DNA of 64,000 bases from Sycobia sp. Sy_11 (lineage: Eukaryota > Arthropoda > Insecta > Hymenoptera > Epichrysomallidae), in contig JACCIC010000027.1 of the NCBI GenBank assembly GCA_018907035.1, forward strand, positions 3,663,001 through 3,727,000, given 5' to 3'. The position numbers and the translations under genes are program-made. The stretch's first letter is position 1; each line of letters begins with the position of its first letter. Below are positions 42,930-53,768 of the stretch, piece after piece. The notes under the pieces are model-generated. The model saw only the letters and a program-made list of their open reading frames with translations. It was not told the origin of the DNA and ran no database searches.

Positions 42930-43300
42930 TTTCAACATATAAAGAGAATTTAAATACTCTGAATCTTCAAGGTATTCCATTTCCAATGAAGACGGAAGAT
43001 GTAGTTAAATTTGAAGAATATCGTCAACGTATTTCAATTAATTTATATCTACTGAAAAAGAAAAACATGTTTTTGATGTATCTCCATAAGATCGATAAAA
43101 AAAGCAGGTGAATTTACTGATAATTACATTGATGAAGAAAGTATAAATGCAAACATAAATGAGGACGCTCTCCCAGTTCGTTATTACTATGTGTGGATTA
43201 AGCATTCATTTCAGGTGATAAGTTCGCATGTCTCAATATGTAATAGGAAAATTCATCTTTGCCATAAATGTCTACACTTATCTTGTATTTGAAAAAAATT
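42930..43300 (+). pseudogene. degraded fragment resembling Polinton-type DNA polymerase protein
   Basis: Using frames that change several times: LNTLNLQGIPFPMKTEDVVK followed by FEEY, INLYLLKKK, VNLLIITLM, DALPVRYYYVWIKHSFQVIS, then SHVSICNRKIHLCHKCLH. The order GI-x-FPM, E-x-x-x-ISIN-x-Y, VNLL, HY-x-WIK-x-x-x-x-LISSQ and a C-x-x-C zinc site is what I recall from large insect proteins that combine a zinc-finger segment with a protein-primed type B DNA polymerase, found in Polinton-related elements. Only this N-terminal part is visible; no polymerase motif follows. Confidence 0.45.
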
Positions 43301-43422
43301 AAAATTAATAGCATAGGCTGAGAAAAAATATCAATAGAAAATAAAAGTACCCAATGATAAGAATAATATATTTGATTCTATATTCGAAAAAATAGAAAAT
43401 TATATGTATGGATAGCAAAAGC

Positions 43423-43719
43423 TTAATTAACAGATTTCATTATGAATATATGACCAGCCGTCGATTCATCGTGGCATTCTAGCAGCACTACTCTGCGTTT
43501 TTCGTACGGGACGACGAGTTTCCAAGCTTCGTCGCCCTCCGCGGTGCTGGCTGTTTGCATACTCGAGCAGTATTTGTACAACTGCCTGCTGACGATTTTC
43601 CAAATCGGGTGCTCCGTCGGGTTTGCTTGGACCGCTTTCAGCTTCTCGAGATACCACTCGTCGGTCGTTTCGTCAGCCCACAACACAACATTGATCAACG
43701 GCTCGTTTTTTTCGTACAT
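43423..43719 (-). pseudogene. gypsy integrase N-terminus, truncated
   Basis: The frame reads EWYLEKLKAVQANPTEHPIW, then KIVSRQLYKYCSS and VPYEKRRVVLLECHDESTAG, then HIF. This is the linker after RNase H and the first half of the H-H-C-C zinc-binding domain (histidines of ECHDESTAGH). The second half, with the two cysteines, and the catalytic core are lost where the element ends near 43430. A frameshift separates it from RNase H at about 43715-43760. Confidence 0.8.
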
Positions 43720-44975
43720 GCGCGAGCGCGCGTCAGGGACGTAATTAAGGGCACCTTTCGGTGCTCCACTTCGTAGCTATGACCCTGCAGTTCAAGGGCC
43801 CAGCAAGCAAGGCGTCCTGTAGGATTGCGCACATTACATAACCACCGTACAGTACTGTGATCCGTTATCACTTTAAAGTGATAACCGTCCAGATAAGGGC
43901 GAAATCTTTTGACTGTCCATAACACAGCAAGGCATTCGCGCTCCGTTACGCTATAATTGCGTTCGACCGCGGACATTGTGCGGCTCGCAAATTCAAGCAC
44001 GCGCTCCTCGCCGTCAATCATTTGGAGCAACACGGCTCCCAGGCCGCTATCGCTTGCATCGGTTTGCACGATGAACAACTCGTCGAATTTCGGCCGTTGC
44101 AGCATGGGCGCCGATGCAATGAGCGCTTTGACGGTAGAAAAAGCGCTTTCCTGCTCCTCTGCCCACGCGTACCGATTATCTTTCTTCGCCAAGCACGTCA
44201 GAGGTTCCGCGGTGCTGGCGAAATCTCGCAGGAACTTCCGATACCAGGAAGCCATGCCCATGAAGCGCCGGAGCTGCTTCAAATTTTTCGGAGCCGGATA
44301 ATTCAGAACCGGCTCGATCTTAGCTGGATCGGGCCGAAATCCCTCTCGGTTTACTAGCACACCGAGGTACTTGACTTCACTTCGGCAGAACTCACTTTTT
44401 ACCTTGTTTACAGTGAGTCCAGCATGCTTAATACGCTGCAGCACGTGCTCGAACCACTTCAGATGCTCCTCGAAAGTCTCGGTTACTATGATTATGTCAT
44501 CGAGGTACGAGAACGCGAAGGGTTCCAGCGCAGGGCCGATGACACGGTCGATTAGGCGCTGGAAAGTCGCGTCTGCCTGACTTAACCCGTAAGGCATCCT
44601 CGTGAACTGGAAGAGGCCTTTTCCAGGGACTGTGAAAGCAGTGATCGGCCTAGACGCAGGCGTCAGCGGTATCTGGTGATACGCGCTGTTTAGATCGAGG
44701 GTCGAGATATACCTTGCCCTCTGCAATTTGCGTAAAATGCTATCCATGTAGGGCAATGGATATGCATCTGCCTGCGACACTGCGTTGACCTTTCGAAAGT
44801 CAACGCAGATATGAGACGTTGGACTTTTTAACCATAACGACGGGGCTCGACCAGCCGCTCGTTGATGGCTCGACCACACCAGCTTGGAGCATGGTATCGA
44901 CTTGCTCATGCATCTCACTCTCGATTTTAAGTGATACTGGATAATAATACTGTTTAATGAGTCGAGCCGAGCCAA
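43695..44975 (-). pseudogene. gypsy reverse transcriptase and RNase H
   Basis: A 426-codon ORF. After about 55 residues in a doubtful frame, RT begins with ICVDFRKVNAVSQADAYPLP, then ISTLDLNSAYHQIPL with the first Asp, FTRMPYGLSQADATFQRLID, and FSYLDDIIIV, the active site, intact. The thumb follows (VKYLGVLVNREGFRPDPAKI, LRRFMGMASWYRKFL). RNase H holds the Asp in FIVQTDASDSGLGAVLL, the Glu in VTERECLAVLWTVKRFRPYL and an Asp in VITDHSTVRWLC. The frame drifts near the end, after YEVEHRKV. Upstream it is out of frame with the protease ORF because of a small indel at about 44825. The RT catalytic residues are all present, but the element is incomplete. Confidence 0.85.
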
Positions 44976-45486
44976 CGTTTATGTCGTGCTCGACCCACGT
45001 CGTGCAGCCGACAGGCTTTGTCGCGTCTGGTAACATGCGAGCTAACAGCTGATCGAGCTGTTCTCTCTCTGAAGTCAACAAGTCAGCGAATCCGACGGAC
45101 ATCAGAGCCGTCGGGAGTGTCGAGGACATGCCTGCCACCTCGAGCACCACCGCTCGATCGGCATCTTTAATAAATAACTTGTTGCTGCACGGATCGAGGA
45201 TTGCCTTAAATGCTCGGACAAAATTCACGCCGACATAGCAATCTTCATCAAGCGTAGGCAAAATTGCTACTTTGATCTCGTTGCGCACGCCGGCCACCTC
45301 GAATGGCAACTCCACATATCCAGTAATTGATACATGGCGCCCGTCTGCCACGCGCGCACCTCTGCCAGTGCACGGCTGCAGCGTGCGGCCGCACGCGCTC
45401 GCTATTTGCAAGCTGACGGGACCCATGACGGTTAATGCGGCGCCTGGATCGAACAGCGCGCGGAGCTGGTATCCACTCACGCGCAC
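44800..45486 (-). pseudogene. gypsy protease and protease-RT spacer
   Basis: A 228-codon ORF. The catalytic triad region is YQLRALFDPGAALTVMG, with proline in place of Ser/Thr in D-S/T-G. VSITGYVELPFEVAG and DEDCYVGVNFVRAFKAILDP follow, the usual protease end. The spacer LTSEREQLDQLLARML and TTWVEHDINVGSARLIKQ then lead to VVEPSTSGWSSPVVMVKK, the first RT motif, where the frame breaks. It aligns with the fragment at 27.5-27.8 kb, which keeps D-T-G. Confidence 0.8.
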
Positions 45487-45499
45487 TCGTAGTCACCAC

Positions 45500-46330
45500 C
45501 TTCATCCTTCCGGTGGTTCATCCGTTTGAGAGGCGTGCGCCGCCTAGCCAGCACTCGAGTCCGGTGCCGCGGTGTCTCGCGTTTCACTCGATTGGGACGG
45601 TTGCATTTTGTCGTCCTGCGACTCGCCTTTTTCTTGCTGCGTTTGAGAGGCCTGCTAAACGGGGGCGGGGGCGTCTGCGGCCTGTATTACGCGCGGCCCG
45701 TCCTGTTTCCCGAACATTTCGGGCACGTACGAGATGTGTATCCGGGGAGGCCACAGTCCCAGCACTTCAAGTTGGCTCTCGGCGCCCTCTTCCTGGCGCC
45801 GGGTTCAGAGTCGCTCGATCTCGGTAACCGCTGTCGAGAGGACGATCGATGATTCCTATCTGTCCCCTGATCTCGCCGGCGTTGGTCGCCGCTCTCGTGT
45901 CGCCGGGGCGGCGAGCGGCGGGAATCTGCCCCGATTTTCGCACGGCAGCGAGCGGTATGAGCTCGCGCGCGGCGGTGATCCCTTTGGGCTACCTCCGCTC
46001 TTTATATTATTTGTCGGAACGTTCTTCTGCCTCTGGCTGGTCACGGGGAGCGACGCGTTGCTCCCGCCAGCAGGTGTGCTCATCCGATCGAAACTCTCGC
46101 GAATTTTGCGCAATTCGTCGAACAGCTCCTTATATGTCCCACGCGTTTTCGCAGCTTTTCGCTGTCGCTTCATGTACCAGTACGAAGCTTCTGGCATGAC
46201 GGAATTTCCCAACGATGGGGGCGGCTTGAAGGATTTTTCAGCCTCGATCATCTGTTCAATTAGTATCGCGACATCGATAAATTCTTCCACTGAATGAATT
46301 GGATCCCGTCGAATCCGGCCTTGAAGACGC
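45500..46330 (-). pseudogene. gypsy gag, C-terminal part with Tyr-type zinc knuckle
   Basis: In the ORF 46860-45856, reliable gag starts at about 46330: RIRRDPIHSVEEFIDVAILI followed by EQMIEAEKSF, then a basic disordered tail. Past 45856 another frame gives LKCWDCGLPGYTSRTCPKCS (45764-45710), a zinc knuckle with tyrosine where histidine is usual, followed by a lysine/arginine-rich stretch up to the protease. The first part of gag is missing or unrecognisable; the ORF upstream of 46330 includes an Arg-Glu repeat that merely translates a (CT)n microsatellite. Confidence 0.65.
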
Positions 46331-46455
46331 GGACGTGTTAATGATGTCCGAGATGTATTTAACACCGCAGACTCCCGTCGTACAAAATTAAAGGTCGCGA
46401 AGCTTGCGCGCCTACAGCGAACAACTCGAAGGACGCAAGCCGCAGTACGCGCGCA

Positions 46456-46457
<2 letters not shown>

Positions 46458-46486
<29 letters not shown>
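46458..46486. repeat. (CT)n microsatellite
   Basis: About 14 CT units within the GC-rich leader of the gypsy element. On the minus strand it translates as alternating Arg and Glu. Confidence 0.9.
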
Positions 46487-46490
<4 letters not shown>

Positions 46491-47434
46491 GCACACTCGT
46501 CCGCCCGCTGTCGGGGCGCCTCGCAAAGGCCTCACGAATGGACTCACCTGTGTGAGAAGGGGCGTCCTCCAGGAATACCGGATGACACACACAACCACTC
46601 GCGGACGCAGAACGACAGCGGTCCGCCTGCACCGTCTGCGCGGATGCCGCACGAACGCGAACATTTATTCCGACGACACTCGACGACGACGTGCGTAGCA
46701 GGGCCTCCTGCTCATCCTGTCGGCGCTGACAGCTGCTGGCTCTTGCGGGCGGTCCTCGCGGTCTCACCTGCACTTCCTCCTTGCTAACCTGGGACGCGTC
46801 GTTGCACACGGCGCGGGCTTTGGTGTGAGTGCGGTATTTCTCCCGTGTCGTTTCGAGCACGTGCGCGAAACCCCGTAATCGAAATCTTCTTTTCTACGCA
46901 GCTCGGACGCACGTGGCTTCTTTCTCCTGCCTCGAAACACGACTCAAAAAAGAAAACTACTCTTCTCTCCGCGACGACTCCGCTCCCCCCTCTCCCCGCT
47001 CTGCTCTCCTTCGCCGGCCGGCCGGCCGGTCGCATTGAGGTCGTGCAATGTTTATGTTTGGCGCACGCCCCGGCAGACGAGTCGCATTTCGGCTGCGGCC
47101 TCGTCATAATATTTAAATTTAGTATTTATTGAAGTTGGACGATTCTATCGGGATAGGTTAGTGGAACCGGTGTAATCAAATCTTTATGAAATTTCTATAA
47201 TAAATAAAAGAAGAAAGATCTTGTTCAATTTTTAAATAGATTATAAAAATAAAATAAAAATAAAAAATGTTATTTTCATAGTCGGTTGAGATTTTCGTGC
47301 AGATCCCTCTAATAAAAAATAAAGAAAAAAATATAAATATATAATTTTTTGCAATTTTGAAATCAAATATAAAATTTGTATAATACTTATAATTAATAAT
47401 TCGATTTTTTTTGCAAGTTGATCCATTAATTTTT

Positions 47435-47440
<6 letters not shown>

Positions 47441-47484
<44 letters not shown>
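47441..47484. repeat. (TA)n microsatellite at mariner left end
   Basis: About 22 TA units directly abut the left end of the mariner; a further TA run follows its right end at 48779-48795. Confidence 0.9.
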
Positions 47485-47488
<4 letters not shown>

Positions 47489-48778
47489 GTGTATTCAAAA
47501 AGTAACGAGAATTTTTAAATTTCGCGGGTTTGGAGAGTCCGCTTTATTATAACATTTTTTTTATTATCTTCGTACGCATGCCCCTGAAGTACGATAACGT
47601 TTTCAGCAATACTCATTGCTTACTTTTTAAGTGGCAGCTGCTAACATTATACGGCGATTTTGGTTTGTGAAAAAAATGGAGCAAAGAATTTGTATATGAT
47701 TTTGCGTAAAGAATGAAATAAAGTGTAGTGAAGTTTGTAACATGTTAACAAAGGTATATGGCGAGTCTGCTACGAGTAAAGCAAGGATTTACGAGTGGTA
47801 TAAGCGTTTCCAAGATGGCCGCGAAAACGTTGAAGATGACTAACGACCCGGACGGCCCAAGCACATCAACAACCGATGAAAACGTGAAAAAAGTAAAAGA
47901 AATAGTTATGAACGATCACCAAATCACATTGAGAGACGTCGCTAATGATGTTGGCATATCAGTTGGCTCATGCCATGGAATTTTTTCGGATGTTTTTGAT
48001 ATGAAATGTGTGGCAGCAAAATTTGTTTCAAAATTGTAAAATTTCGAACAAAAACAGCGGCGAATGGAAGTTGCTCAGCTTAATGAAGTTAATAACGATG
48101 CAGAACTACTAAAACATGTTATAACAGGTGACGCAACATGGGCTTACGAATATGATGTCGAAACTAAGGCTCAATCGTCCCAGTGGAGGCATTCTGAATC
48201 GCCAAGACCGAAAAAGGCTCAACAAGTGCGGTCGAATGTGAAGGTTATGCTCACTGTGTTCTTCGATTTTAATGGCATCGTGCATCATCAATTTTTGCCA
48301 CAAGGTCAATCAATAAGGAGTACAACCTAGAATTTCAACGCCATTTTCGTGAAGCAATCCGAAAAAAACGCCAGGATTTGGGGCAAAAGAATTCATGGCT
48401 TTTGCACCACGATAATGCACCTGCTCATACTCTATTGTTTGTTTGTGAATTTTTGACCAAAAACAAAACTTAACGATGCCTCTGCCTCCATATTCGCCAA
48501 ATATGGCTTCATGTGACTTTTTTCTATTTCCAAAAATAAAGAGAACATTAAAAGGCAGTCGCTTTACAAGCATAGATAACATTAAAAGCGAATCGCTGAA
48601 AGAGCTAAAAGCTATTACAAAGATCAAGTTTCAAGAGTGTTTCGAGGATTAGAAAAAGCGTTGGCACAAGTGCCTTATATTCGGGGAGGATGACTTTGTA
48701 GGGGACAAAATAGATATTGATGAATAAATAAATATTTTTTTCATAAAACGAAAATTGTCATTATTTTAACAGACCTCG
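47485..48778 (+). mobile_element. mariner element (GAGGTGT-type ends), 1.29 kb
   Basis: Left end TGAGGTGTATTCAAAAAGTA and the complement of the right end CGAGGTCTGTTAAAATAATG form imperfect terminal inverted repeats. The element sits inside a TA microsatellite with TA on both sides, as expected for mariner. A related copy is at 50216-51470. Confidence 0.85.
47676..48725 (+). pseudogene. mariner transposase, broken
   Basis: Starts ATG 47676 (MEQRICI, then TGA). The frame continues KCSEVCNMLTKVYGESATSK, IYEWYKRFQDGRENVEDD, a stop, RPGRP; then ENVKKVKEIVMNDHQITLRD and VGISVGSCHGIFSDVF. The catalytic part has VITGDATWAYEYD (first Asp) and QSSQW, LLHHDNAPAHT (second Asp), and PPYSPNMASCDFFLFPK (third Asp). 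The 34-residue spacing of the last two is that of DD34D mariners. At least three stops and two frameshifts (near 48039, 48330 and 48470) make it dead although all three Asp survive. Confidence 0.8.
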
Positions 48779-48795
48779 TATATATATATATATAA

Positions 48796-49101
48796 TATTA
48801 TTTTCGCTATTATCTTTTGATAACTGTATACTATTTATAGACGATTTATAACAGCTAGGTTGGGCCTTATTCTCTTATAAAGTTTTTCCTTTTTAATAAA
48901 TCTAGCTGCATCTGTCCTTTACTAAATTTTTTTGTTTTTAATATAATTATACTAATTTATGATTAAATATAATAACTTATTCTTCTTTTCCCTGATTATT
49001 CCCAATTTATTTGTATACTTCATTATTTCTTTTTATTGATACTTTTAAAATGTATTGTAACTTGTTGTTAATACTATTTCACTCACTTTTGTTTTACTTT
49101 C

Positions 49102-49158
<57 letters not shown>

Positions 49159-50213
49159 GCACAAGATTAATATATTAAGTGCATATAAATTTAAGTTGTA
49201 AATATCGTGTAAAATAAGTAGCGTGCGGAAAATAGTATAATAAGGTATAATATAAGGTTTAATATTAAATTCTGTCTTGTGTATCGGAGGGCCCGAAGCC
49301 AGAGAGCCTTTTCTTTTATAGTATTTTTTTGTACAGCTTTTATTATAATATATTTTTGTTAATGGTATATAAACAGAATTGAGTAAACCGTGATTTTTTC
49401 CCAATCTTGTATAAAATTCTCTTTCCTTTCAAATTGATCCTAGCGCTACCACATAAGCTATCCCGAGGGGAAAAAGTAAACGTTACAATTATATGAACAA
49501 ATAACTATTAAAAAAAGGAATATTTCCAACTTGCGTTACTCTCTTCAGCTTTGCTGCTACTATGTATTGTTTATTATAGTATTCTTATGTACATTATTAT
49601 ATTTAAAAGCGTTAATATTTACTATTTTGTAGATTAATGTAATTCAATAATGTTTTCAAAGAAATGGAGGATTCAATATGCCACATTTCCTCACTTCTAG
49701 TGCTCCTTTTTTCATATATGAACAAAATGAATGACCGACCAGAAATTGAATTCCTTTTAATTAAAACGCAGTTGGATTTCAAATAGAATGTTTGGACAGC
49801 CCTTGCGAATAAGCTTAGGGCTACTAAAACTACATTTATAAAGAAAGGTAAAGAGTCAAAAAGAAGAGTTAAATGTCCCCCACTTTTGGAGAAAACTCTA
49901 GACCGAAATCCTTTCTTTAAATAAATAAACAGGTATCTGAATTGAATACACTCAATATCGTAGAATATGCTTTATCGACTGTTTAAAACTTAATAACAAG
50001 ATTACAATTTTATATAAGCAATTTCACTTTCTATAACGTAATTATTATCTAATAACATTTATTACTCTTTTATATAATCAGTTTTATTTCATTACTATTT
50101 ATATTATAATATCAAGCAATTTAATCAAGAATTTATTTTATATGGTATGATCGCACTCAAAAAATTATGAATTCAAATAAATCAATTTTGTAAAATCTGT
50201 GACACGTTGAGAC
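48796..50213. other. AT-rich stretch with (TA)n at 49107-49157
   Basis: No gene recognised. A GC-richer patch at 49280-49310 and 49440-49480 has no clear frame. Confidence 0.4.
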
Positions 50214-50215
50214 TA

Positions 50216-51470
50216 CGAGGTGTGTTCAAATAATAAGGTGACTTTGCAAATATCAAAGGCTGCGTCAGTTAGATTATCGACCTTTTTTTATTTTGTGTTG
50301 TTACAGGTGTACCGAGTATATATTCACGACCATAGTTCAATAACGTTGTTGGTTTCCTTGAGACAGAGATACAAAGTTGTAAGTGTTTCGTGTGCTCAGC
50401 GATTTTCTTTTACCAAAAATATGGAGCAGAGTTTGCATTAAATTTTGTATGAAAAATAAAATTTATTGCTCTAAAACTCCTAAAATATTGACAGTTGCAT
50501 AAGGTGAATCTACTTTGAGTGAAAAGTGTGTGTATAACTGGTACAAGCAGTTCCAAGAAGGCCGAGAGGATGTCGGAGACTAACCTTGCCCTGCATGTCC
50601 TAGAACGTCCACAACAGATGAAAACGTTCAAGCTGTAAAAGATATTGTGTTAAAAAATCGTCGAATCACTATCAGAGAAGTTTCTGAAGATATTGGCATA
50701 TGACTTGACCCATGACGTGCTGTTTTTTCGGAATTTTTAGGCATGATATGTGTGTCAGCAAAATTTGTTCTAAAACTGCTTACTTTTGATCAAAAGAATA
50801 TTTTTGATTCAATTCAATTATTAAAGACCATAGCTTAGTAGTTGTTGATTGAAATCAATAATGATGCTGATTTTCTCCAAAGGGTTATAAATGTTGATGA
50901 ATCGTGGGTATATGGTTTATAACGTCAAAACTAAAGACCTATCGCCCCAATGGAAGAGCCCAAAAGAAAGGAAACCGAAGAAAGTATGCCAAATTCACTC
51001 AAATGTCAAGGTTTTCCTTATTGTCTTCTTTGATTAGTATCACATAGTGTATAAGGAATTCTAACCACAAGGTCGTACCGTCAGTAAGGAGAAATACTCC
51101 GGAACTTTGAAAAAACACCTACTTATTCATCGTAGATTTTTTGGCCAAAACCAACACAAAAATCATGCCTCAGCATCCATATTCACCAGATTTGGTACCC
51201 ACTAATTTTTCTCTTTTCTCAAAACTGAAAATACCCATGAAAGGACATCGATTTTCGAAGATTGCGGAGATCAAAACTGTATCGCTGAAAGAACTCAAGA
51301 CTATAACAAAAATTGATTATCAGATGTACTGCGATGATTGGAAAAAACGTTGGCACAAGTGTATTATATCACAGAAGGGTTACTTTGAAGGGGACAACAT
51401 CAGTATTGATTAATAAATAAATCTTTTTTGAAAAAACCAAAATATCATCTGATTATTTGAACACACCTCC
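50216..51470 (+). mobile_element. mariner element (GAGGTGT-type ends), 1.26 kb
   Basis: Ends CGAGGTGTGTTCAAATAAT (left) and GGAGGTGTGTTCAAATAAT (right, complement) match at 18 of 19 positions. TA flanks both sides (50214-50215 and 51471-51472), a perfect mariner target duplication. Interior related to the copy at 47.5 kb but clearly diverged. Confidence 0.9.
50422..51413 (+). pseudogene. mariner transposase, broken
   Basis: Visible pieces: MEQSLH then a stop; YNWYKQFQEGREDVGD with a stop, then the TSTTDENVQAVKDI linker; RRITIREVSEDIGI and a stop; FGMICVSAKFVLKLL-type text; and the last part, an open frame (51141-51413) with MPQHPYSPDLVPTNFSLFSK, where the position of the third catalytic Asp is asparagine. 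It ends WKKRWHKCIISQKGYFEGDN as in other mariners. Decayed beyond function. Confidence 0.7.
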
Positions 51471-51829
51471 TATCTATACCTGTATCTGTTCTTACTAAAT
51501 ATGGATCTATGTATAGTAAATTTCGAACAGGGAAAAAAGGGAAGAAAAAAGAGAAAAGATTACTTTGTAGTATAGTATAATATAATAAAAGTTATTGCTT
51601 AAAGAGAAGGTAGGGTATTTAAAGTTTTGTTGACCATTTTTTTATGTTCTTAAATCAATGCTTTATATGTCAAGAATATTGTGTCGAAATTTCAAGTTAA
51701 TTGGAGCAAAATTGACAAAGTTCTGAGTATTTGAACATTCGTTGCTGCTGCAAGTAGGATTTTTACATATTCGTAATTCTTGCGAATAGCAGTAAATTGC
51801 AGCTTCAGATGCTCTAAACTCTTTTAAAC

Positions 51830-52307
51830 ACAGCTATACAATTTTTTTCTACTGAAGTTCTTAGTGCTATTAGACCCATTCATGAGGAATTGAGTAAAGA
51901 CGAACTCTTGCAGCGATGTCTTGGAGTTATTATCTCTCATTATTATCTTGCGTTTCACGCAAAATAATAATGAGAGTCTCAACCAGCTAATCTGGAAAAT
52001 CTCTCCAAAGTCAGTGAGTGGCACCTCTACAATTGTTGAAATTGCAGCTAATGTAGTTACATGTACTTTCAATGAAGATTCTTTTGCTTTATTAGCCATT
52101 ATGAAAAAGATGCAAATCAGTACAGGGTTAAGTTCCCACGAATGGGCGCGACAAGTTGACGAGTTGTGAATAAATAGAGCAGAGGAACAAGCGTCACACA
52201 AGAGTAAAGAAGGAAGAGTTTTATGTAGACAAATATAAAAGGTTGCTTTAAACTATGTAGATGAAAGCGTTTTGCTATATGGACCTGGTATTGACAATTC
52301 TGTATGA
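51830..52307 (+). pseudogene. Mutator-like transposase, C-terminal part, copy 2
   Basis: The same blocks as in copy 1: TQNNNESLNQLIWKISPKSV, EIAANVVTCTFNEDSFALLA, SSHEWARQVDEL with the identical TGA stop, then EEQASHKSKEGRVL and LLYGPGIDNSV before the final TGA. The DSWC block is lost with the deletion. The reading frame is further broken by the foldback insertion at 51934-51976. The shared TGA after QVDEL shows that it was already fixed in the common source copy. Confidence 0.65.
51934..51976. repeat. foldback of 20-bp arms created by templated insertion
   Basis: CTCTCATTATTATCTTGCGT, loop TTC, ACGCAAAATAATAATGAGAG: arms complementary except one base. Copy 1 (40980-41002) has only the right arm, so the left arm is an inserted inverted copy of adjacent sequence. 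Confidence 0.85.
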
Positions 52308-52865
52308 AGCTGAAAGAATTATAAGGTTTTATTGTGAATTTTTTAGTTTACAAAACTTTTAAGCCGTTTCCTGAAAATTGCCATTTTTAAAGTCGGTGTA
52401 CACGCTCACACAAAATCTACTGAACCGATCGGTTTGAAATTTTGCACAGTACATCTTTACATAATTCATCAGGTAACGCCATCTAGTTTTTTGTTATTTT
52501 TATTAATTCTTAATTTTACAGGAAGAAATAACCCGATTTTTTATAGCAAAAATCGGATTTTTGGCTTCTTAGGGCTACCAAAAATTCTAAAATTAAAAAA
52601 AAAACTCGAGAGTATTACCTGAGGAAACATCTTCTTTGAAGAATGCACTTTGATTTTCGCAATTCCGATGATTCTGTGGTGCGTAATCGTGTACACCGCA
52701 AAACAACTTTTTCTCGAGGAGCCTCCGGAGATTCACTCTCATTCGCTTAATTTTCAATATTTTTCAATAAAAATTCAGGAAAATATTGTTGAAATGATAC
52801 ATTATTATATGCAAATTGACTGGGTAATCCTGCTATATCTGTGTCGCAAGAAAAAATTCTTAAAA

Positions 52866-53768
52866 GCCCCTCTCTTAAGTACGTACGGTTATTCTTTTGT
52901 AATTAATATTTTTTTTACATCCAAAAATTTTTATAAGATTTAAGATTTTTTTATTATTCACATTGTCTTTGATGGATTGATAGTTATGGCGTAGATATTT
53001 CTAAAGTTTTTTTATTTCTTCACTTGACTTACGAACCGAAAATTTTTCTATTTTATAGTTTTGTTTATCTAAAAATATTTTCTTTGCCCTCATTCCACAA
53101 ACTACCTTTTACGATGTAATTAAGGCAGATTGATAAAAATTTCTTAGGTTATATAGCGGGATTTAGCCCTACCTACCTCGTCAGAGCAATAGCGTACCTA
53201 GTAAGTAGAATACTCTAAGCATTAGAACAAACTATTATTTTCCGTAAAGTTTTTTTTTAATAAAAAAAATTCTACACATTGCCCGATTCAATTTCTACAA
53301 CTTAAAGTGATAAATTGAAAGAATCCTTAATCCAATACAATAAAGTCAAGCCTAAGACATTACTTAAGGATTGTCTATACTAGTTGCACATACTAGTAGA
53401 GTCCAAGTCTGCTCTAATAAGAAAAACTTTGAATTTCTATTTTTATTGTATAAAGAGCATTAATTTTTATATACTCGTCGCTATAAAACATAGTTATAGC
53501 TATTTTCTATATATTTCCTTCTTGTACTATCGGGGAAAATAGTAACTAGATGATAGATCTCTCCTTCTGCTAAAACAATGCGGACACAACCGTGCCGGAG
53601 GAGAGGTAAGCAATTCGGCGAACAGCTGTCCCTGCGAAGTAACGGTAGACTCTTTGAAAGACCTCGAGTCAACGGCTCAAAACCGAATAAAACCACGAAG
53701 ACTTACACCCCGAAGAAGAGGGTCCAGGTTGTATATACATCAAATATATATTTGCATATTGGGCATAT
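52866..53768. other. AT-rich stretch with a short GC-richer frame
   Basis: Overlapping frames on both strands at 53481-53811 (plus: MRTQPCRRRGKQFGEQ; minus: LPLLRRDSCSPNCLPLLR) have no recognisable motif. No gene is claimed. Confidence 0.35.

Larger units (their letters stand above)
43423..47110 (-). mobile_element. Ty3/gypsy retrotransposon, 3'-truncated (minus strand)
   Basis: Right to left: GC-rich leader with (CT)n (47110-46400), gag (about 46330-45500), protease (45486-45150), RT and RNase H (about 45000-43760), then the start of integrase ending near 43430. Neither LTR was identified. Broken at a few points but the best preserved pol of the window. Confidence 0.85.
51596..52865 (+). 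mobile_element. Mutator-like DNA transposon fragment, copy 2
   Basis: Matches 40293-41886 from CTTAAA...GGTATTTAAA to ATATCTGTGT.GCAAGAAAAAATT. Compared with copy 1 it lacks about 0.4 kb (the part corresponding to about 40490-40840) and has a short insertion at 51928-51953. From about 51957 to 52850 the two copies are almost identical. Confidence 0.7.

Noticed and set aside
45435..46297. Large plus-strand ORFs opposite gypsy gag
   Set aside because: Antisense shadows; the minus strand carries the recognisable gag and zinc knuckle.
49107..49157. CRISPR-like or satellite array in TA-rich repeats
   Set aside because: Plain dinucleotide microsatellites without spacers.
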